Shown: piece after piece, positions 1 through 10,785 of the stretch
How positions within the stretch are numbered: position 1 is the stretch's first letter
Layout of the letters: each line of letters opens with the position of its first letter
Origin: Takakia lepidozioides
Taxonomy: Eukaryota > Streptophyta > Takakiopsida > Takakiales > Takakiaceae
Direction of reading: 5' to 3'
Assembly: GCA_030704615.1 (NCBI GenBank)
Contig: CM060734.1
Location: 1,676,001-1,736,000 of the forward strand
DNA length: 60,000 nucleotides
Notes under the pieces: generated by a model
Seen by the model: the letters and a program-made list of their open reading frames with translations, nothing else
Database searches by the model: none
Told to the model about the DNA's origin: nothing
Position numbers and translations under genes: made by a program

Positions 1-13
1 GGAGTATATTTCA

Positions 14-2102
14 ATGGCTTATAACGCTCCCATTAGTTCTTCTGAGATTGTGGAAGCAATTGAACATTTAAATGGATATAAAGCTGGTGGACCTGATGGT
101 ATTGTCAACGAGCTTATCAAGCACGGTGGCGATCCCATGATAGAGGCCCTAGTTCTCCTCTTTAACCTTATCTGGAAGACTGAAATGATCCCCTTTCGCT
201 GGCGACAGGGGGTCATTGTCAATCTATACAAGAAGGGTGACAGAGAAGAACCAGGGAACTACCGTGGCATCATGCTCCTCAATGCTGTTGGCAAGACATT
301 CTGCAGAGTTATAAGTACTCGTCTCGAGGTTGATCTGGAGTCTAGAGGTTGTTTCCACGAAGGCCAAGCTGGCTTTCGGCGAAACAGGGGCTGTGTGGAT
401 CATATCTTCACTCTAAGCCAGATTATCCAGGGAAGGAAAAAAGAAGGGAAACCCACTTATGTTTTTTTCCTGGATGTCAAAAAGGCTTATGACAGTGTGG
501 AGAGATGGCCTATGGTTCCGCCTCTGGTCTTGTGGGATCAAGGGAAAGATGTGGAGAGTTGTCCACAACTTGTATGCTCACACCAAAAGCTGTGTTGTTA
601 ACGGACAGAAGTCCAACTTCTTTGACATAGACCAAGGTGTAGCTCAAGGATGTACTCTCTCCCCTCTGCTCTTCAATGTTTTCATCAATCAACTCCTCGA
701 GGATGTGGAAAAGGGATTTGGGTTAAGGGTGGGTGATACCACCATACCAGCCCTTATGTTTGCGGATGACTTTGCAGGCATAGGGGAGACTCCAACCAAT
801 CTCCAGGAGTTGATTGATTGCGCAAAGAGATACTTTGATCTTTGGGGGCTAGAGGCTAATGTCAGCAAATGTCTAGTGGTAGCATTCAACGACAGAGGAG
901 AGGGAGGAAGTGATCTTAAGTGGCAGTGGGGTAGCCAAGAGATCCCGGTCCTCCCTTCCTACACTTACCTGGGCGTTGAGTTTTCCTCCAATTGTAATTG
1001 GGATGCACATATCCGGAAAGTTGTTCAAACTGGCAAAGGGCAAAGCTCTGGGGCTCACTAAATTTTTCCACTGCAGAGGGGTCAACTCTGAGGTTAAGAA
1101 AACCATGCTTTGTCGCGTTATTAGACCTGCCTTGGAGTACGGATCTGCAATATGGGTTGATAACTCCAACCAGGCTAAGTCTCTAGAATCCATTCAAGTG
1201 GGGGTGCTTAAGGAGTGTATGTCAGCATGCTCCAAACAGCCAATGTGGCTGTTCAGGGTGAGTTTGGCATTCCGTCCTTAAGCTCCCGACGAGATGAATT
1301 CAAGGTCAGATGGTGGGGTCAGCTGCAACATATGTCCAACACCAGATATCCTAAGTTAATCGACTCTATATCTTGGAAACAGGACCGCCCTGTCAAACAG
1401 GCTAAGTCCTGGCAGAAGAGAGTAGAAGAGATTCTCAAGGACCTGGACCTGGAACCGCAAGTCTTGACCCTGCTGGATAAATCTGACTTAGAGGCTGTAG
1501 TGTCCTCAGCCATGTCTGTTGCCATGAGATTGTCTGATGAAAATGAAGTTAGGCAGAAAACTTCCCTGAACTTGTTTCCAGTCAGTGACATGGGGGAGGA
1601 CATCTTGGATGACCTCAAGGGTCTACCCACTCTCGGCACTAGACTGAAATTTAAACTCAGGGCAGGAAGCCTACCTTTGAACAGCAAACAGAAGCAGAGA
1701 GGAAAGGGAGAGTGCAATTGCCCGTTGTGTGGGCAATCTGAAGACAGTATTCATTTTCTGATACACTATCCGGGGTTCTCTCACCAAAGAGACGCTCTCT
1801 TCAAATCTATCAAGGGAATTGTGCCTGTACCTCTGTTTACCAACTTTGAAAGTCTCGAGGCTGAGCCAAAAGCCCAGGCCCTCCTGAGGCCTAGTTTTTG
1901 GGCAAATCACACACAGCAGATTGATGCTTGTGTGAAGGGATTTCTAGAGGATATCTGGAAAACCCGGATTAATTCTATATATGAAGGTAAGTCTTACTAC
2001 CAACGTCAACCCCTGACAGAGGTAGGTTCTGTCCCTTTTGTTTCCGCTCAAACTGGGCGCGGGTCAATGGCCACAAGGCTACGGCAAACAACGTCTTATG
2101 AG
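14..2102 (+). pseudogene. LINE ORF2 reverse transcriptase, frame-broken
   Basis: Reverse transcriptase of a non-LTR element, which would copy its RNA at a nicked target. Visible in order: the NYRGI block near 260-285, motif A FFLDVKKAYDSV near 466-510, the QGCTLSPLLF block near 645-675, and the catalytic FADD at 759-770 (equivalent to YADD). A long connection region follows, then a Cys/His knuckle CNCPLCG with downstream His residues near 1713-1775. The reading moves between frames near 505, 1020 and 1240, so at least three indels break the ORF. No endonuclease domain is seen because the 5' part is outside the window. Relic, not an active gene. Confidence 0.85.
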
Positions 2103-2195
2103 TACAATCTCTCTCTCTCTCTCTACGGCAAACAACATCCTATGAGTACAGTCTCTTCTTTGGCCACAAGGCTATGGCGAACATCTTATGTGTAC
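2068..2195 (+). repeat. Short imperfect tandem repeats and CT microsatellite
   Basis: Three diverged copies of a ~35-bp unit ('ggccacaaggct...cttatgagtaca'), with an intervening (CT)n run near 2107-2122. It lies in the 3' part of LINE 1 and probably arose by slippage in the tail. Confidence 0.6.
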
Positions 2196-2496
2196 ACTCT
2201 TTTGTCTCTCTTTGTTCTTTGGCTGCTGTGGTTCTGCTGTGCTCCCTCCACTTGTGTCCCTAGGGGCCATTGGTCTTCCTGTGGGCACTAAATTTCCTTC
2301 CGTCGTCTTTCTTTTGTCCTTTCTTCCTTTCTATGTCAGAGAGTACGTGATACTTTTTCTCTTTATGAATGTTTAGGCAGGAACTTACCAAGCCCATCAG
2401 AGCTCTAGTATTTGGAAGTATAGGCTTCTAGACTTGCTTCTTGAACTTCCATTGATACTTTCCGGGTTTCAGTAGGTTGTCTATTTCTATTCCATT

Positions 2497-3024
2497 TGTT
2501 GAATAGAGTAATTCAGCTCAGAAGTGGTTAGTTGCTTTAGTTAGCAATTAACAAGGCTGGTTAGGAGTTTTGTTAGCAGTAAAACAAGGAAGGTTTTTGA
2601 CCACCGAGAGATGCCTTCTCGGTGATATATGTGTGTGTGTGACAATTTAGGTCTGCACGTAATGAAGTGTTCGTTTGTCTTCATTCTATGTTCCTGTGTC
2701 CTGGTCTGAGAGAGGTCTAAGCAAAGAGAGACTGAGCTTAGAGAGGAGAGGAACCTTGAAGGTTCAGCTTCATACTATAGGGTCCATTAAGTGTTGCTTA
2801 CTATTGCAGGTGGCTTGCAGTCCATAGCATAGAGTAAGAACAAAGGGGATCAAGGTTTGAAGGGAGCCTAGAACAAGTTCTGTTTGTTTGCAGGGTCAAT
2901 TAGGCTTTGTTTCCAAGCTAGCGGTTTTCAGACCCTACAGTAGACAGTCCTCTTCTCAAAGGTCTAGGGACCAGTCAGGCAAGATGAGTGGAGATAGTGA
3001 AGCCACTAGTTCTACTTCTCAACA
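2497..3024 (+). repeat. Copia 5' LTR
   Basis: 528-bp LTR, TG...CA. It is near-identical to 6267-6905 except that it lacks a ~112-bp segment present in the 3' copy at about 6371-6482. It contains a TCTCGGTG/CACCGAGA hairpin and a GT microsatellite. An ORF that appears to start gag inside the LTR (MSGDSEATS...) is simply LTR sequence, since it occurs in both copies. Confidence 0.95.
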
Positions 3025-3025
3025 A

Positions 3026-3042
3026 GGCATCAGAGCATGGTC
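3026..3042 (+). other. Copia primer binding site (tRNA-Met type)
   Basis: GGCATCAGAGCATGG lies immediately inside the 5' LTR. It matches the usual plant copia PBS (TGGTATCAGAGC) with one change, and it fixes the LTR end at 3024. Confidence 0.8.
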
Positions 3043-3064
3043 TGGAGGAGATGGTCTGGTCTCA

Positions 3065-3794
3065 ATGGAAAGGTTGAAGGGGGACAACTACAGTACTTGG
3101 GCCTATAGTTGCATGACTTGCTAAGGGCCAGGAACCTATGGACTGTGGTGTCAGACAGACCCACATCTGAAGATCGGAGAGATGCAATATGGAGACAGAG
3201 AAATGATCAAGCACTGGCAACAATTGTAGTTTCAGTGTCACCAGAACTGATTGGCTCCATCAAAAGCCTGGATACAGCCTATGAGGTTTGGGGGAAGCTG
3301 AAAACACTTCACCAAGAGAATGTCAAGAACGACATCAAGGTACAATGGGAGAACCTATGGACACAAAAGATGCAGAACTCTGAGAAGGTGGCTGCTCATA
3401 TCGCCCGATTTGCTAGTATCATTGAGGATCTCAAATCTGAGGGGACGACGATTTCTTCTTCCTTGATGGTCACTACTCTTTTGAGGTCTCTCCCTCTAAG
3501 TTTCGGGAGGTGGTAGTTGGACTGCAACTTTTCCCAGACTTGACTTGGCAACAAGCCACAGAAAGGCTAATTCAATTTGAGCAAAGGTATGGTGGATCCA
3601 AGGGAAATCACTCTAGCATTGAGGATGCCCTAGTGGTGAAAGTCAAGAAGAAGAAGTGGGAGAAGCGCAAGTTTGTGGAGATGAAACCCACCTTGCAAGG
3701 ACCTGTCCCGAGAGAGAGAAGGTTGTTGAAGAGAAGTCTGAAAGGAAGCCCAGCCTGCAGCAAAAAGGGACCAAGAGGCATGTTGCCAAGGTAA
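3065..3794 (+). pseudogene. Copia gag (UBN2/DUF4219-type), frame-broken
   Basis: Capsid-type Gag of a copia element. The ATG at 3065 begins MERLKGDNYSTWAY, the usual start of copia Gag. It continues in another frame with LRARNLWTVV, a VWGKLKTLH block and a basic C-terminus. Frame breaks occur near 3110 and 3510. A clear CCHC knuckle cannot be read, only a damaged remnant near 3680-3700. It would have packaged element RNA into particles. Confidence 0.8.
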
Positions 3795-5611
3795 AATCTA
3801 GAACATACCTTGCAGAAGACGCAGAAGAGGATTGTGATCTTGCACATGAAGATCACTGTGACTTTGCTTTAATTGCCTCCGTGGAGACTGGTACTGCAGG
3901 AGAATGGTACCTAGACTCAGGTGCTGGTGTGCATATTTGCAACAGAAAGGAGTGGTTGCGGAATGTAAAGGTCATTGCACCTAGATAGGTTAGGATGGGG
4001 AAAAAGTATGACGCCTCTCGAAGGGAGCGTAACTTATGGTGTCACTTCACCACAAGGGCTACTGCCTTCCATCTGAAAGGTAGACACCTTCATGACACAC
4101 CAGACCGTGGTTTGAACCCACAACCACATCCAACGTGGTATGTGCCCATTACCACTGGGCTACATGCTGGTTGTCTTAGGATGGGGAATATGACGACCTT
4201 GAGCTGCACCATCATGGGAGATGTTATTCTCACTTTTCAAACAGGTGCAGGAAGGACAACTAGATGTGTAGTTCAAGATGTTCTTTACCATCCAAACTTC
4301 AGAAGGAATCTCATTTCAGTCGGGAGGTTGATGAAGAAGGGATTTGATGTCTTGTATCAAGGAAACATTTGCAAAGTGGTCAAGGATGACCAAGAGGTTT
4401 GCAGGGCATCAATCAATTCAGGTTTGTTCAAGGTGCGGACAAACAAGCTACCTTGCGAAGACGTCAATGTGACAGAGGAATCAGTAGACATATGGCATAG
4501 GAGGCTGGGCCATTTGTCTGTGGGGAATGTTAGACATCTTCAGCACATGGTTGATGGCCTACACATGAGCTCGAAGACAGAGGGAAGTTTATGCGTTGCA
4601 TGTGCAGAAGGGAAGACTCATAAGAAGGCTGCTCCAAAATTGTCAAGTTCTAAAACTGATGAGGTTCTAGAACTCATTCACTCAGATGTATGTGGGCCCA
4701 TGCCGGTAACATCAATCGGTGGGGCCTCGTACTTTGTATCCTTCATAGACGACAAAACTAAAAAGAGTTTTGTGTACATCATACCACAGAAGTCTGATGT
4801 TCTTGAAAAATTCAAGGCATTCTTGAATGAAGTAGAAAACCAGACTGGTAGAAGGATCAAGCGACTTAGGAGTGATGGAGGAGGCGAGTACAGGAGTAGA
4901 GAGTTTCAGGAGTTTCTCTCTGAGAAAGGCATCAAGGCTGAATATACGGCAAGGGACAGCCCCCACCAAAATGGAGTGGCCGAAAGATTCAACAGGACTC
5001 TTCAGGAGAAGGCTTTATGCATGATAAGGCATGCTTGTCTTGGGAAGGAGTTCTGGGCAGAGGCCATAAACACAGCAAATTATCTCAGGAATGTGAGTCC
5101 CACCGCATCGCTGAAAGATATGACTCCAGAAGAGGCTTGGACAGGTAAGAAACCAGACCTGTCAAGACTGAAAGTATTTGGTTGCATGGCCTATGCATTG
5201 ATTCCAAAGGAGCAGAGGAGAAAGCTTGATGTGAAGACTCAAGCATACATCTTCTTAGGCTATGAGGAAGGTTTGAAGGGATACAAGCTGTACAATCCTA
5301 GTACAAGAAGGGTGAGCAAAAGCAAGGACGTCATCTTTGATGAGAAAAGCTTCTGGAAAACCCTAGAAGAAACAGGGGAGAGAGTTAATATCCCTAGCCA
5401 CCAAGTGGTGGACGTGCCTACAAGGTCTGAACCAAGGGAATCTCAGGAAAAAGAAACAGGAGATGAAGTTAGACCCTCTCCCGAGTTGAAGGTTTACACT
5501 CGAAGAGAAAAAAGAGCAGAACCTACGGAGCTTGCACCTGAAACCATCATCAAAGAGGATGTTCAAAGGAGATCAGTAGGGAAAAGACAAACCACGGCGC
5601 TTGGGCTATGA
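3795..5611 (+). pseudogene. Copia protease-integrase, SINE-interrupted
   Basis: The aspartic protease signature WYLDSGAGVHIC is near 3905-3940. The reading frame then stops at the SINE insertion and resumes at about 4189. The GAG-pre-integrase motif (WHRRLGHLS) is near 4494-4520. The integrase core shows HSDVCGPM, FIDD, SDGGGEY and SPHQNGVAERFN, so the catalytic D, D and E are present. The C-terminal GKKPDLSRLKVFGC block follows near 5143-5190. The ORF ends at 5611, just before the deletion that removed the RT. Integrase is the best preserved part of the element. Confidence 0.9.
4003..4175 (-). mobile_element. tRNA-derived SINE, antisense inside copia pol
   Basis: A 173-bp insert is flanked by a perfect 13-bp duplication TTAGGATGGGGAA (3990-4002 and 4176-4188). 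On the minus strand it starts with a tRNA-like head. An A-box-like TAGCCCAGTGGTAATGG comes first, followed ~40 bp later by a B-box-like GGGTTCAAACCA. The element ends in a short T-rich tail next to the duplication. A tRNA-related head, short length, long target duplication and short T tail fit plant SINEs. It has no coding capacity and would have used LINE machinery. It splits the copia protease/integrase ORF. Confidence 0.85.
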
Positions 5612-5689
5612 AGAAGACTCTGTAGTGGAAGAGATGGCTGACCCAAGTGATCAGGAATCTCCAGGAGACCTTGAACGATTGGTAGCAAC

Positions 5690-6250
5690 CCTGGATTACC
5701 TCATTGGAAAGCTACAAAGAGGGTGCTAAGATATCTCCAGGGCACCATAGACTCATGTTTGATTTATCAGAAGCAAGCATTCCTAACACCAATGAAGGGG
5801 TATACAGATGCAGATTGGGCAGGAGAGCTGGACGAACGTAAATCCACTTCTGGATACTATTTTCTACTGGCTGGAGGTGTCATTAGTTGGAGAAGTAGAA
5901 AACAGAGAACCATTGCCCTGTCCTCTACAGAAGCGGAGTATGTAGCTCTGTCAGAGGCCACGCAGGAGGCAATATGGTTGAGGTGTCGTTTCAGGCAACC
6001 TAAACCTACAAGGATTCTATGCGATAACATTGGCTCAATGTTTCTAGCAAAGAATCCTGAAATACACGACAGAAGCAAACATATTGACATCAGATATCAT
6101 TTTATCCGAAACCACCTTGGAGAGACAATCCAAGTGGAATTTTGCAGGACCGAGGAGATGGTTGCTGATGTTCTCACGAAGCCTGTTCCTAAAGGGAAGC
6201 ACCAATGGTGCACATGGGAGATGGGGATTAGGCAGATGGGAACTATCTGA
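5690..6250 (+). pseudogene. Copia RNase H, 3' end of pol
   Basis: It begins at PHWKATKRVLRYLQGT, the standard junction between copia RT and RNase H. It contains YTDADWAGE (first catalytic D), the KSTSGYYF block, SSTEAEYVALSEA (catalytic E) and the C-terminal DNIGSMFLAKNPEIHDRSKH and VADVLTKP blocks. The preceding sequence is not RT, so an internal deletion removed it. The end abuts the polypurine tract and 3' LTR. Confidence 0.9.
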
Positions 6251-6266
6251 GCATTCATTAAGTGGG

Positions 6267-6905
6267 TGTTGAATAGAGTAATTCAGCTCAGAAGTGGTTA
6301 GTTGCTTTAGTTAGCAATTAACAAGGCTGGTTAGGAGTTTTGTTAGCAGTAAAACAAGGAAGGTTTTTGACTTAGTCCTTAGACTATTTGATAGGCTAAC
6401 AATACATCATTGAACCAAGAGTTCAGTGACAGATCACTGAAGTTCAGCCTGAGGCCCTGAACCGACAGGCTGAACCGACATACCACCGAGAGATGCCTTC
6501 TCGGTGATATATGTGTGTGTGTGACAATTTAGGTCTGCACGTAATGAAGTGTTCGTTTGTCTTCATTCTATGTTCCTGTGTCTTGTTCTGAGAGAGATCT
6601 TAGCCAAGAGAGACTGAGCTTAGAGAGGAGAGGAACCTTGAAGGTTCAGTTCATACTATAGGGTCCATTAAGTGTTGCTTACTATTGCAGGTGGCTTGCA
6701 GTCCATAGCATGGAGTAAGAATAAATGGGATCAAGGTTTGAAGGGAGCCTAGAACAAGTTCTGTTTGTTTGCAGGGTCAATTAGGCTTTGTTTCCAAGCT
6801 AGCAGTTTTCAGACCCTACAGTAGACAGTCCTCTTCTCAAAGGTCTAGGGACCAGTCAGGCAAGATGAGTGGAGATAGTGAAGCCACTAGTTCTACTTCT
6901 CAACA
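6267..6905 (+). repeat. Copia 3' LTR
   Basis: 639-bp partner of the 5' LTR with the same termini. The extra ~112 bp (about 6371-6482) is either an insertion here or a deletion in the 5' copy. The segment has its own internal repeat (CTGAACCGACA-like), so slippage deletion in the 5' LTR is plausible. Confidence 0.93.
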
Positions 6906-7286
6906 CCATTTACTACTCCATCCAACCCGGGTGAAGGGTTTGATGGCCGCAAAAGTACCATCAGCAACATCTAATGAATCTGTCTCTGTGGTTTCACTAG
7001 TTCTGTGGTGTTGTATTTCTGTCCCTTGGCCCCTTTGAGCTTCTGCAAACGGATAAACGTTTCTCTCTCCCTGTGTACCATGGGACCTTAGGATCCGATC
7101 TGACATGATAAACTCTTTCTATCTTCTCTCTCTTTCCCTCTTCTTTGCATGTGTGTTCCTTTCTATGATGACCTTTGAATTTTTCTGAAGCATACATTAC
7201 ACATCCCAACAAACAGCACTGAAAACCATTGATTCCATGTTGCATATGACTCCTTAGTTTAACAAAAAACAAAGGAGCAAACGCAC

Positions 7287-9085
7287 CATCAGGATCAGCC
7301 ATTCTGGCCATCTGCAGAGCATCTGAGTTGGCCAAATCAGCATTTGCAGGAGAAACTGCCAGGATAATACAAGTCTCATGCTTTATGTATGACAGAATCA
7401 TGTTGCGCACACGCGCTTCTATGTCAGAGGGCTGATCACCAACGGGCACCTTTGTGATGCCAGGCAAGTCCACCAGCGTTATGTTCAACACATTTGGAGA
7501 GAATATTTTCAGCCGGATTTGCTTCTCTGAAATCCCTTTGTTTGTTCCCAGTTCCCGTTCTGTCTCCAACTGCAGCCAAGAAAGCAGAACCCTTTAGGCT
7601 CCATCCCTACAGTTTCAGATGGGTGGAAATCGGGGATTTCTGATTACCTTCAAGTTCAGCTAGCTATTATGACGACACTTATACCTTGGGTCAAATGATT
7701 GCATCTGCATTTTGCTGCAAGATATGACCTTGGCTATAAAGAATTCCACTCATTGAATGTGGAGAATGTATTGTGATCTATTTTACCTTATGCATACAAG
7801 TAGATCACCACTAATTCTTGCAATCTCCATAGAACTGTGCCACATTTACTGTTAAGGTCAGTGGCTGTAATGGGATACAGGAAATAAGAATCTTAAGGAA
7901 ACTCTCTGATGAAGAACGTGAAATCTTGAAGCTAAGAGACATCATCAGCTAAGTCTACCTGAATCTCTTTGCGAATTGCTGAGAAGTCCGTGAAGCGCCG
8001 GCCAGGAATGTGCAAAAATTCGCCCCATTCAATCAACTCAGTGCACTCTTTGGGCCTCCGTACAGTTTGGACCAGTTGCAAAACAAGAGGGCGTCGTGTG
8101 CAAATATCTGAACCTCTGGGCAAGAAGTCACGGCCCACCATTGCCTCCAACACACTTGATTTGCCACTGCTTTGGCTTCCCACCACTGCAACCTGCATGC
8201 AATATTCGTTCATATTTGTGAACCTGAAGTCAGCAAGCAGACATAAAGAAATCCACTTTCCACTACTGCTGGCACAAGAATCTCCCAAGGATACAAAGCA
8301 GACAGTCTGATTGCCACCCTCCTCATTGCCACCCTCTTGATTGACATCAAGAGGGTGGCAATCATACATCAAAGCAGGCAGTATGATTGCCACCCTCTGG
8401 ATTTTGCAACTGATAGGCTCCAGCCAATAGCGCCCCCCAAACCATGAACAGCAACAATGTAAAGCAGAACTATTCGAAATCTTTTGCCTACATGGAAGTT
8501 CAGGCTTAACTAGCCTGACAACAGGCCTTCACATAAGAGTCCCTAATAGCTTCTGAGCGTGACTTTCAATAAGGCCCTCCATATGGTATCAATACAGTCA
8601 ATGAGAGGCCTACAGAAACGTTCCCTGGCAGGCTGCCTCTCCCTATGGTAGCTAGAATTTGGGAAGAGTTATCTCATGCATTTGTTTTTTTATTGAATCC
8701 TGAAAAGTATCTTCAACGTCAATTCCCCTTAAACTATCAGCTATAGTGGAAATTCTACATGCGAATGCCACAAGGAATGACTTTCCCACTTGATCTGGAG
8801 CACTTGTATGATGGAGGGCAGGCACTCAGTGGACACCTAATGACCACAAGGATTAATTTTCTGCACAAGCTATAGCAATTGTCTAGTATCAACAGGAACA
8901 GAACCCACCTGAGGTAACTCTATCGTCGAAGCGCTGCCGAGCTGTGAAAAAATGTCCTGGAGTTTGTTAACTAAAGGGATGACTGACTGGCCCAGAAATG
9001 CAGAGGGAGCTGCTGGCGATGGAGCTCCGCCTGATGGAGATCCAGGCATTGGTGATGCCGGAGGGGTTGGTGGAGGCTGCGACAT
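7287..9085 (-). CDS. DRP3-like dynamin-related GTPase, exons 1-3 (partial)
   Basis: N-terminal part of a dynamin-related GTPase that severs mitochondria and peroxisomes in plants (DRP3 group). Exon 1 is 8909-9085 (ATG at 9085, a Pro/Ser/Ala-rich leader, then [17 protein letters not shown]). Exon 2 is 7959-8192 and holds P-loop GSQSSGKS and switch-I CTRRPL. Exon 3 is 7287-7569, with DLPGITKVP (G3) and [16 protein letters not shown]. All boundaries are GT-AG and phases join (0, 0, then phase 1 after exon 3). The TKLD motif, middle domain and GED are not found to the left, where a copia element and a LINE lie. Either the next intron exceeds 7 kb and leaves the window, or the gene is truncated. 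The DRP3 assignment rests on the leader and G-domain wording. DRP5-type members are less likely. Confidence 0.88.
8325..8362. repeat. Perfect 17-bp hairpin in DRP3-like intron 1
   Basis: Arms ATTGCCACCCTCTTGAT and its exact complement are separated by TGAC. Two more copies of ATTGCCACCCTC occur at about 8310 and 8379, so the hairpin is part of a small local repeat cluster in the intron. Confidence 0.85.
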
Positions 9086-10630
9086 GGTGAATTTCGCCCG
9101 TCTGAATGATGAATTGCAAACCCTAAGTTTCACCAGGATACAAAAGGGAACCACTTTCCACTGATCTCCGGTGGAAAGTATTCCAAGAATTTGTTCACTG
9201 GCACAGTTTCTCGCCAGCCTAACTAGCGTAAGCGATTCTCTCGTCGGCCTGCACAAGCCCTCACCACCCAAATAGGAGCTCGATCTTGAAATGCTAGAAA
9301 CGGAGAGGGAGAGACGATACACAACATGAGCTCCAATTCAGTCCCTCTCTTGGTATCATGAAGTCCATAGCGTCACCGATCAATCCTTTCAAGTCGTAAT
9401 CAGCACTGACACCTCTACGCTCTGCCCGCAATCATCATCGCCACCATCACAGAGACACTGCAGCAATCAAATTTTCAGCAACGCAGCACACCAAAGAATC
9501 AGAAAGGATTGGACAGACAAAAATTGCACGATCTTTTCCACGAAATCTAGAAACAAAATGGCAGATTCCAGGGTTTCAAGAAGGCGCGGAGATGTGGCTG
9601 GCGGAGAAGGTGTTCAAACGTGGGAACGTGGGAACGAGGGAACTCGTGCGCAAAGTCCCCATATTCCGAAGCCAGTAAGGTCCTGGTTCGGTACGTGAGC
9701 CGTCATTGCCGATCACACATTCCAAACCTATCTGGCCTCCCCGAAGCAGCCCCCGAGCCGTCGCGAACGTGGGAACACGGAACAGCAAGATGCTTGCGCT
9801 TGAACCCTTGTCTCGCACAGAAACGTCCACGCACCTCACTGCGCTTTCCGATTTAGCAAGCTTGTGAGGCAAACACACCCACCCCATCTCCATGAGAGTT
9901 CTTTTTTAGAATGCGAGCTCAGTTAAGGTTCTAGAAGCTCTAAAGACATGATCTTACCTATTGATGACCGTCATACCGCATGGGAGCTTCCAGTATGGAG
10001 TAAGTTTCTCAACTCCCGCTAGGCATTGATTTTGGTTTTCCTTTCTATCACTGTGTGCGGGCTTATCACTAACATGTCTTTATAGGTCGATTCTTATGAG
10101 GTCGTGCCTCAGTTCTCACAATGAATTGCAGCTTGACGCCAACTCGTCCGTAATGAGATGGCTTAGAGCTTCTCCAGCTGTATCCGCGTCACACAACATA
10201 TGCATCACGGAGTAGAAGCTTCGCATACGGGTGTCACGATTGGAAGCATACAACTTACAGCCCCTTGTCAGGGCGTTCAGAACGATGGCTCTATACAACG
10301 TAAGCCACAGGAGGGCTTCCACCTCCCAAGCAAGGAAGCATGCCTGCCTTTGAAACATAAGTATCCTGTGAAAAGCCTGTGGACTGTACACAAAGTATTT
10401 TGCTGCAGATGGATTTGAGTCTGTTGATTGAGCCTGAGCTTGCAGGCAAGACCTTGTAAAATCTTGCTCCAACAACAATGCAACCTCCACCAAGTACCAC
10501 GCAGTAGCCACTGCAGAAACTATTCTGAATTCTAGTCGCAAACACCCATAAGACTTGTCCAGCATCACAGTTTCTAATCTACACATACATGAATTGTCAG
10601 GAACTGTGTCAGATTCCTTGTGGGATCTTC
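9086..10630. other. Region upstream of DRP3-like gene, no supported gene
   Basis: It contains the 5' leader and promoter of the minus-strand dynamin gene. Near 9617-9640 and 9768 there are three copies of an ACGTGGGAAC-like motif. No TATA box is convincing. A 156-codon open frame at 10116-10586 (-) has no recognisable domain and is not called. The segment also covers the 3' flank of the next gene. Confidence 0.5.
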
Positions 10631-10636
10631 TTTATT
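10631..10636 (-). terminator. AATAAA poly(A) signal for the U-box gene
   Basis: The minus strand reads CAATAAAGA about 150 nt beyond the stop codon of the U-box/ARM gene, which is a normal plant 3' UTR distance. Confidence 0.6.
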
Positions 10637-10785
10637 GGCCACTGTTACAGAGAATGAATGAATGGATGTATATTGTACAACATGCCAGCCAGAGGAATGT
10701 CCCCTGGAAGTAGGCCTCTGTTATATAAAAGGAAGGGTGTAAAACCACCCTGATCAGAATTCCTAACTTGTAGACATCTTGAGCA

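Larger units (their letters stand above)
1..2300 (+). mobile_element. 5'-truncated non-LTR retrotransposon (LINE 1)
   Basis: The window opens inside a LINE. The coding part (reverse transcriptase, thumb/connection and a C-terminal zinc knuckle) runs to about 2.0 kb. It is followed by a short tail with a CT microsatellite near 2107-2122 and three imperfect copies of a unit containing 'ggccacaaggct' and 'tatgagtaca'. The clade is not assigned. It lies upstream of the copia element and on the opposite strand to the DRP3-like exons, so it may sit in a very large intron of that gene. The 5' end is outside the window and no target duplication can be seen. Confidence 0.8.
2497..6905 (+). mobile_element. 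Ty1/copia LTR retrotransposon, complete ends, internally deleted
   Basis: Both LTRs begin TGTTGAATAG and end CTTCTCAACA. A perfect 5-bp target-site duplication CCATT lies at 2492-2496 and 6906-6910. A tRNA-Met-type primer binding site follows the 5' LTR, and a purine tract (AAGTGGG) precedes the 3' LTR. The internal order is gag, protease, GAG-pre-integrase, integrase, RNase H, as in copia. The reverse-transcriptase core is missing: near 5640-5700 the sequence jumps from the linker after integrase to the HWKATKR motif at the start of RNase H. A SINE has also landed inside. The element is non-autonomous. Confidence 0.95.

Noticed and set aside
2888-3124. Apparent start of gag at 2888 within the copia LTR, repeated at 6769
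   Set aside because: The frame begins at a non-ATG codon inside LTR sequence present at both ends. The real gag start is the ATG at 3065, after the primer binding site.
4120-4175. Possible tRNA gene inside the copia element
   Set aside because: Box A and B are present, but the cloverleaf arms do not pair well and a 13-bp target duplication brackets a 173-bp unit, so it is a SINE head.
10116-10586. 156-codon minus-strand ORF downstream of the U-box gene
   Set aside because: No recognisable domain. It lies in the 3' flank and its translation looks like random sequence. It could be a small gene, but nothing supports it.
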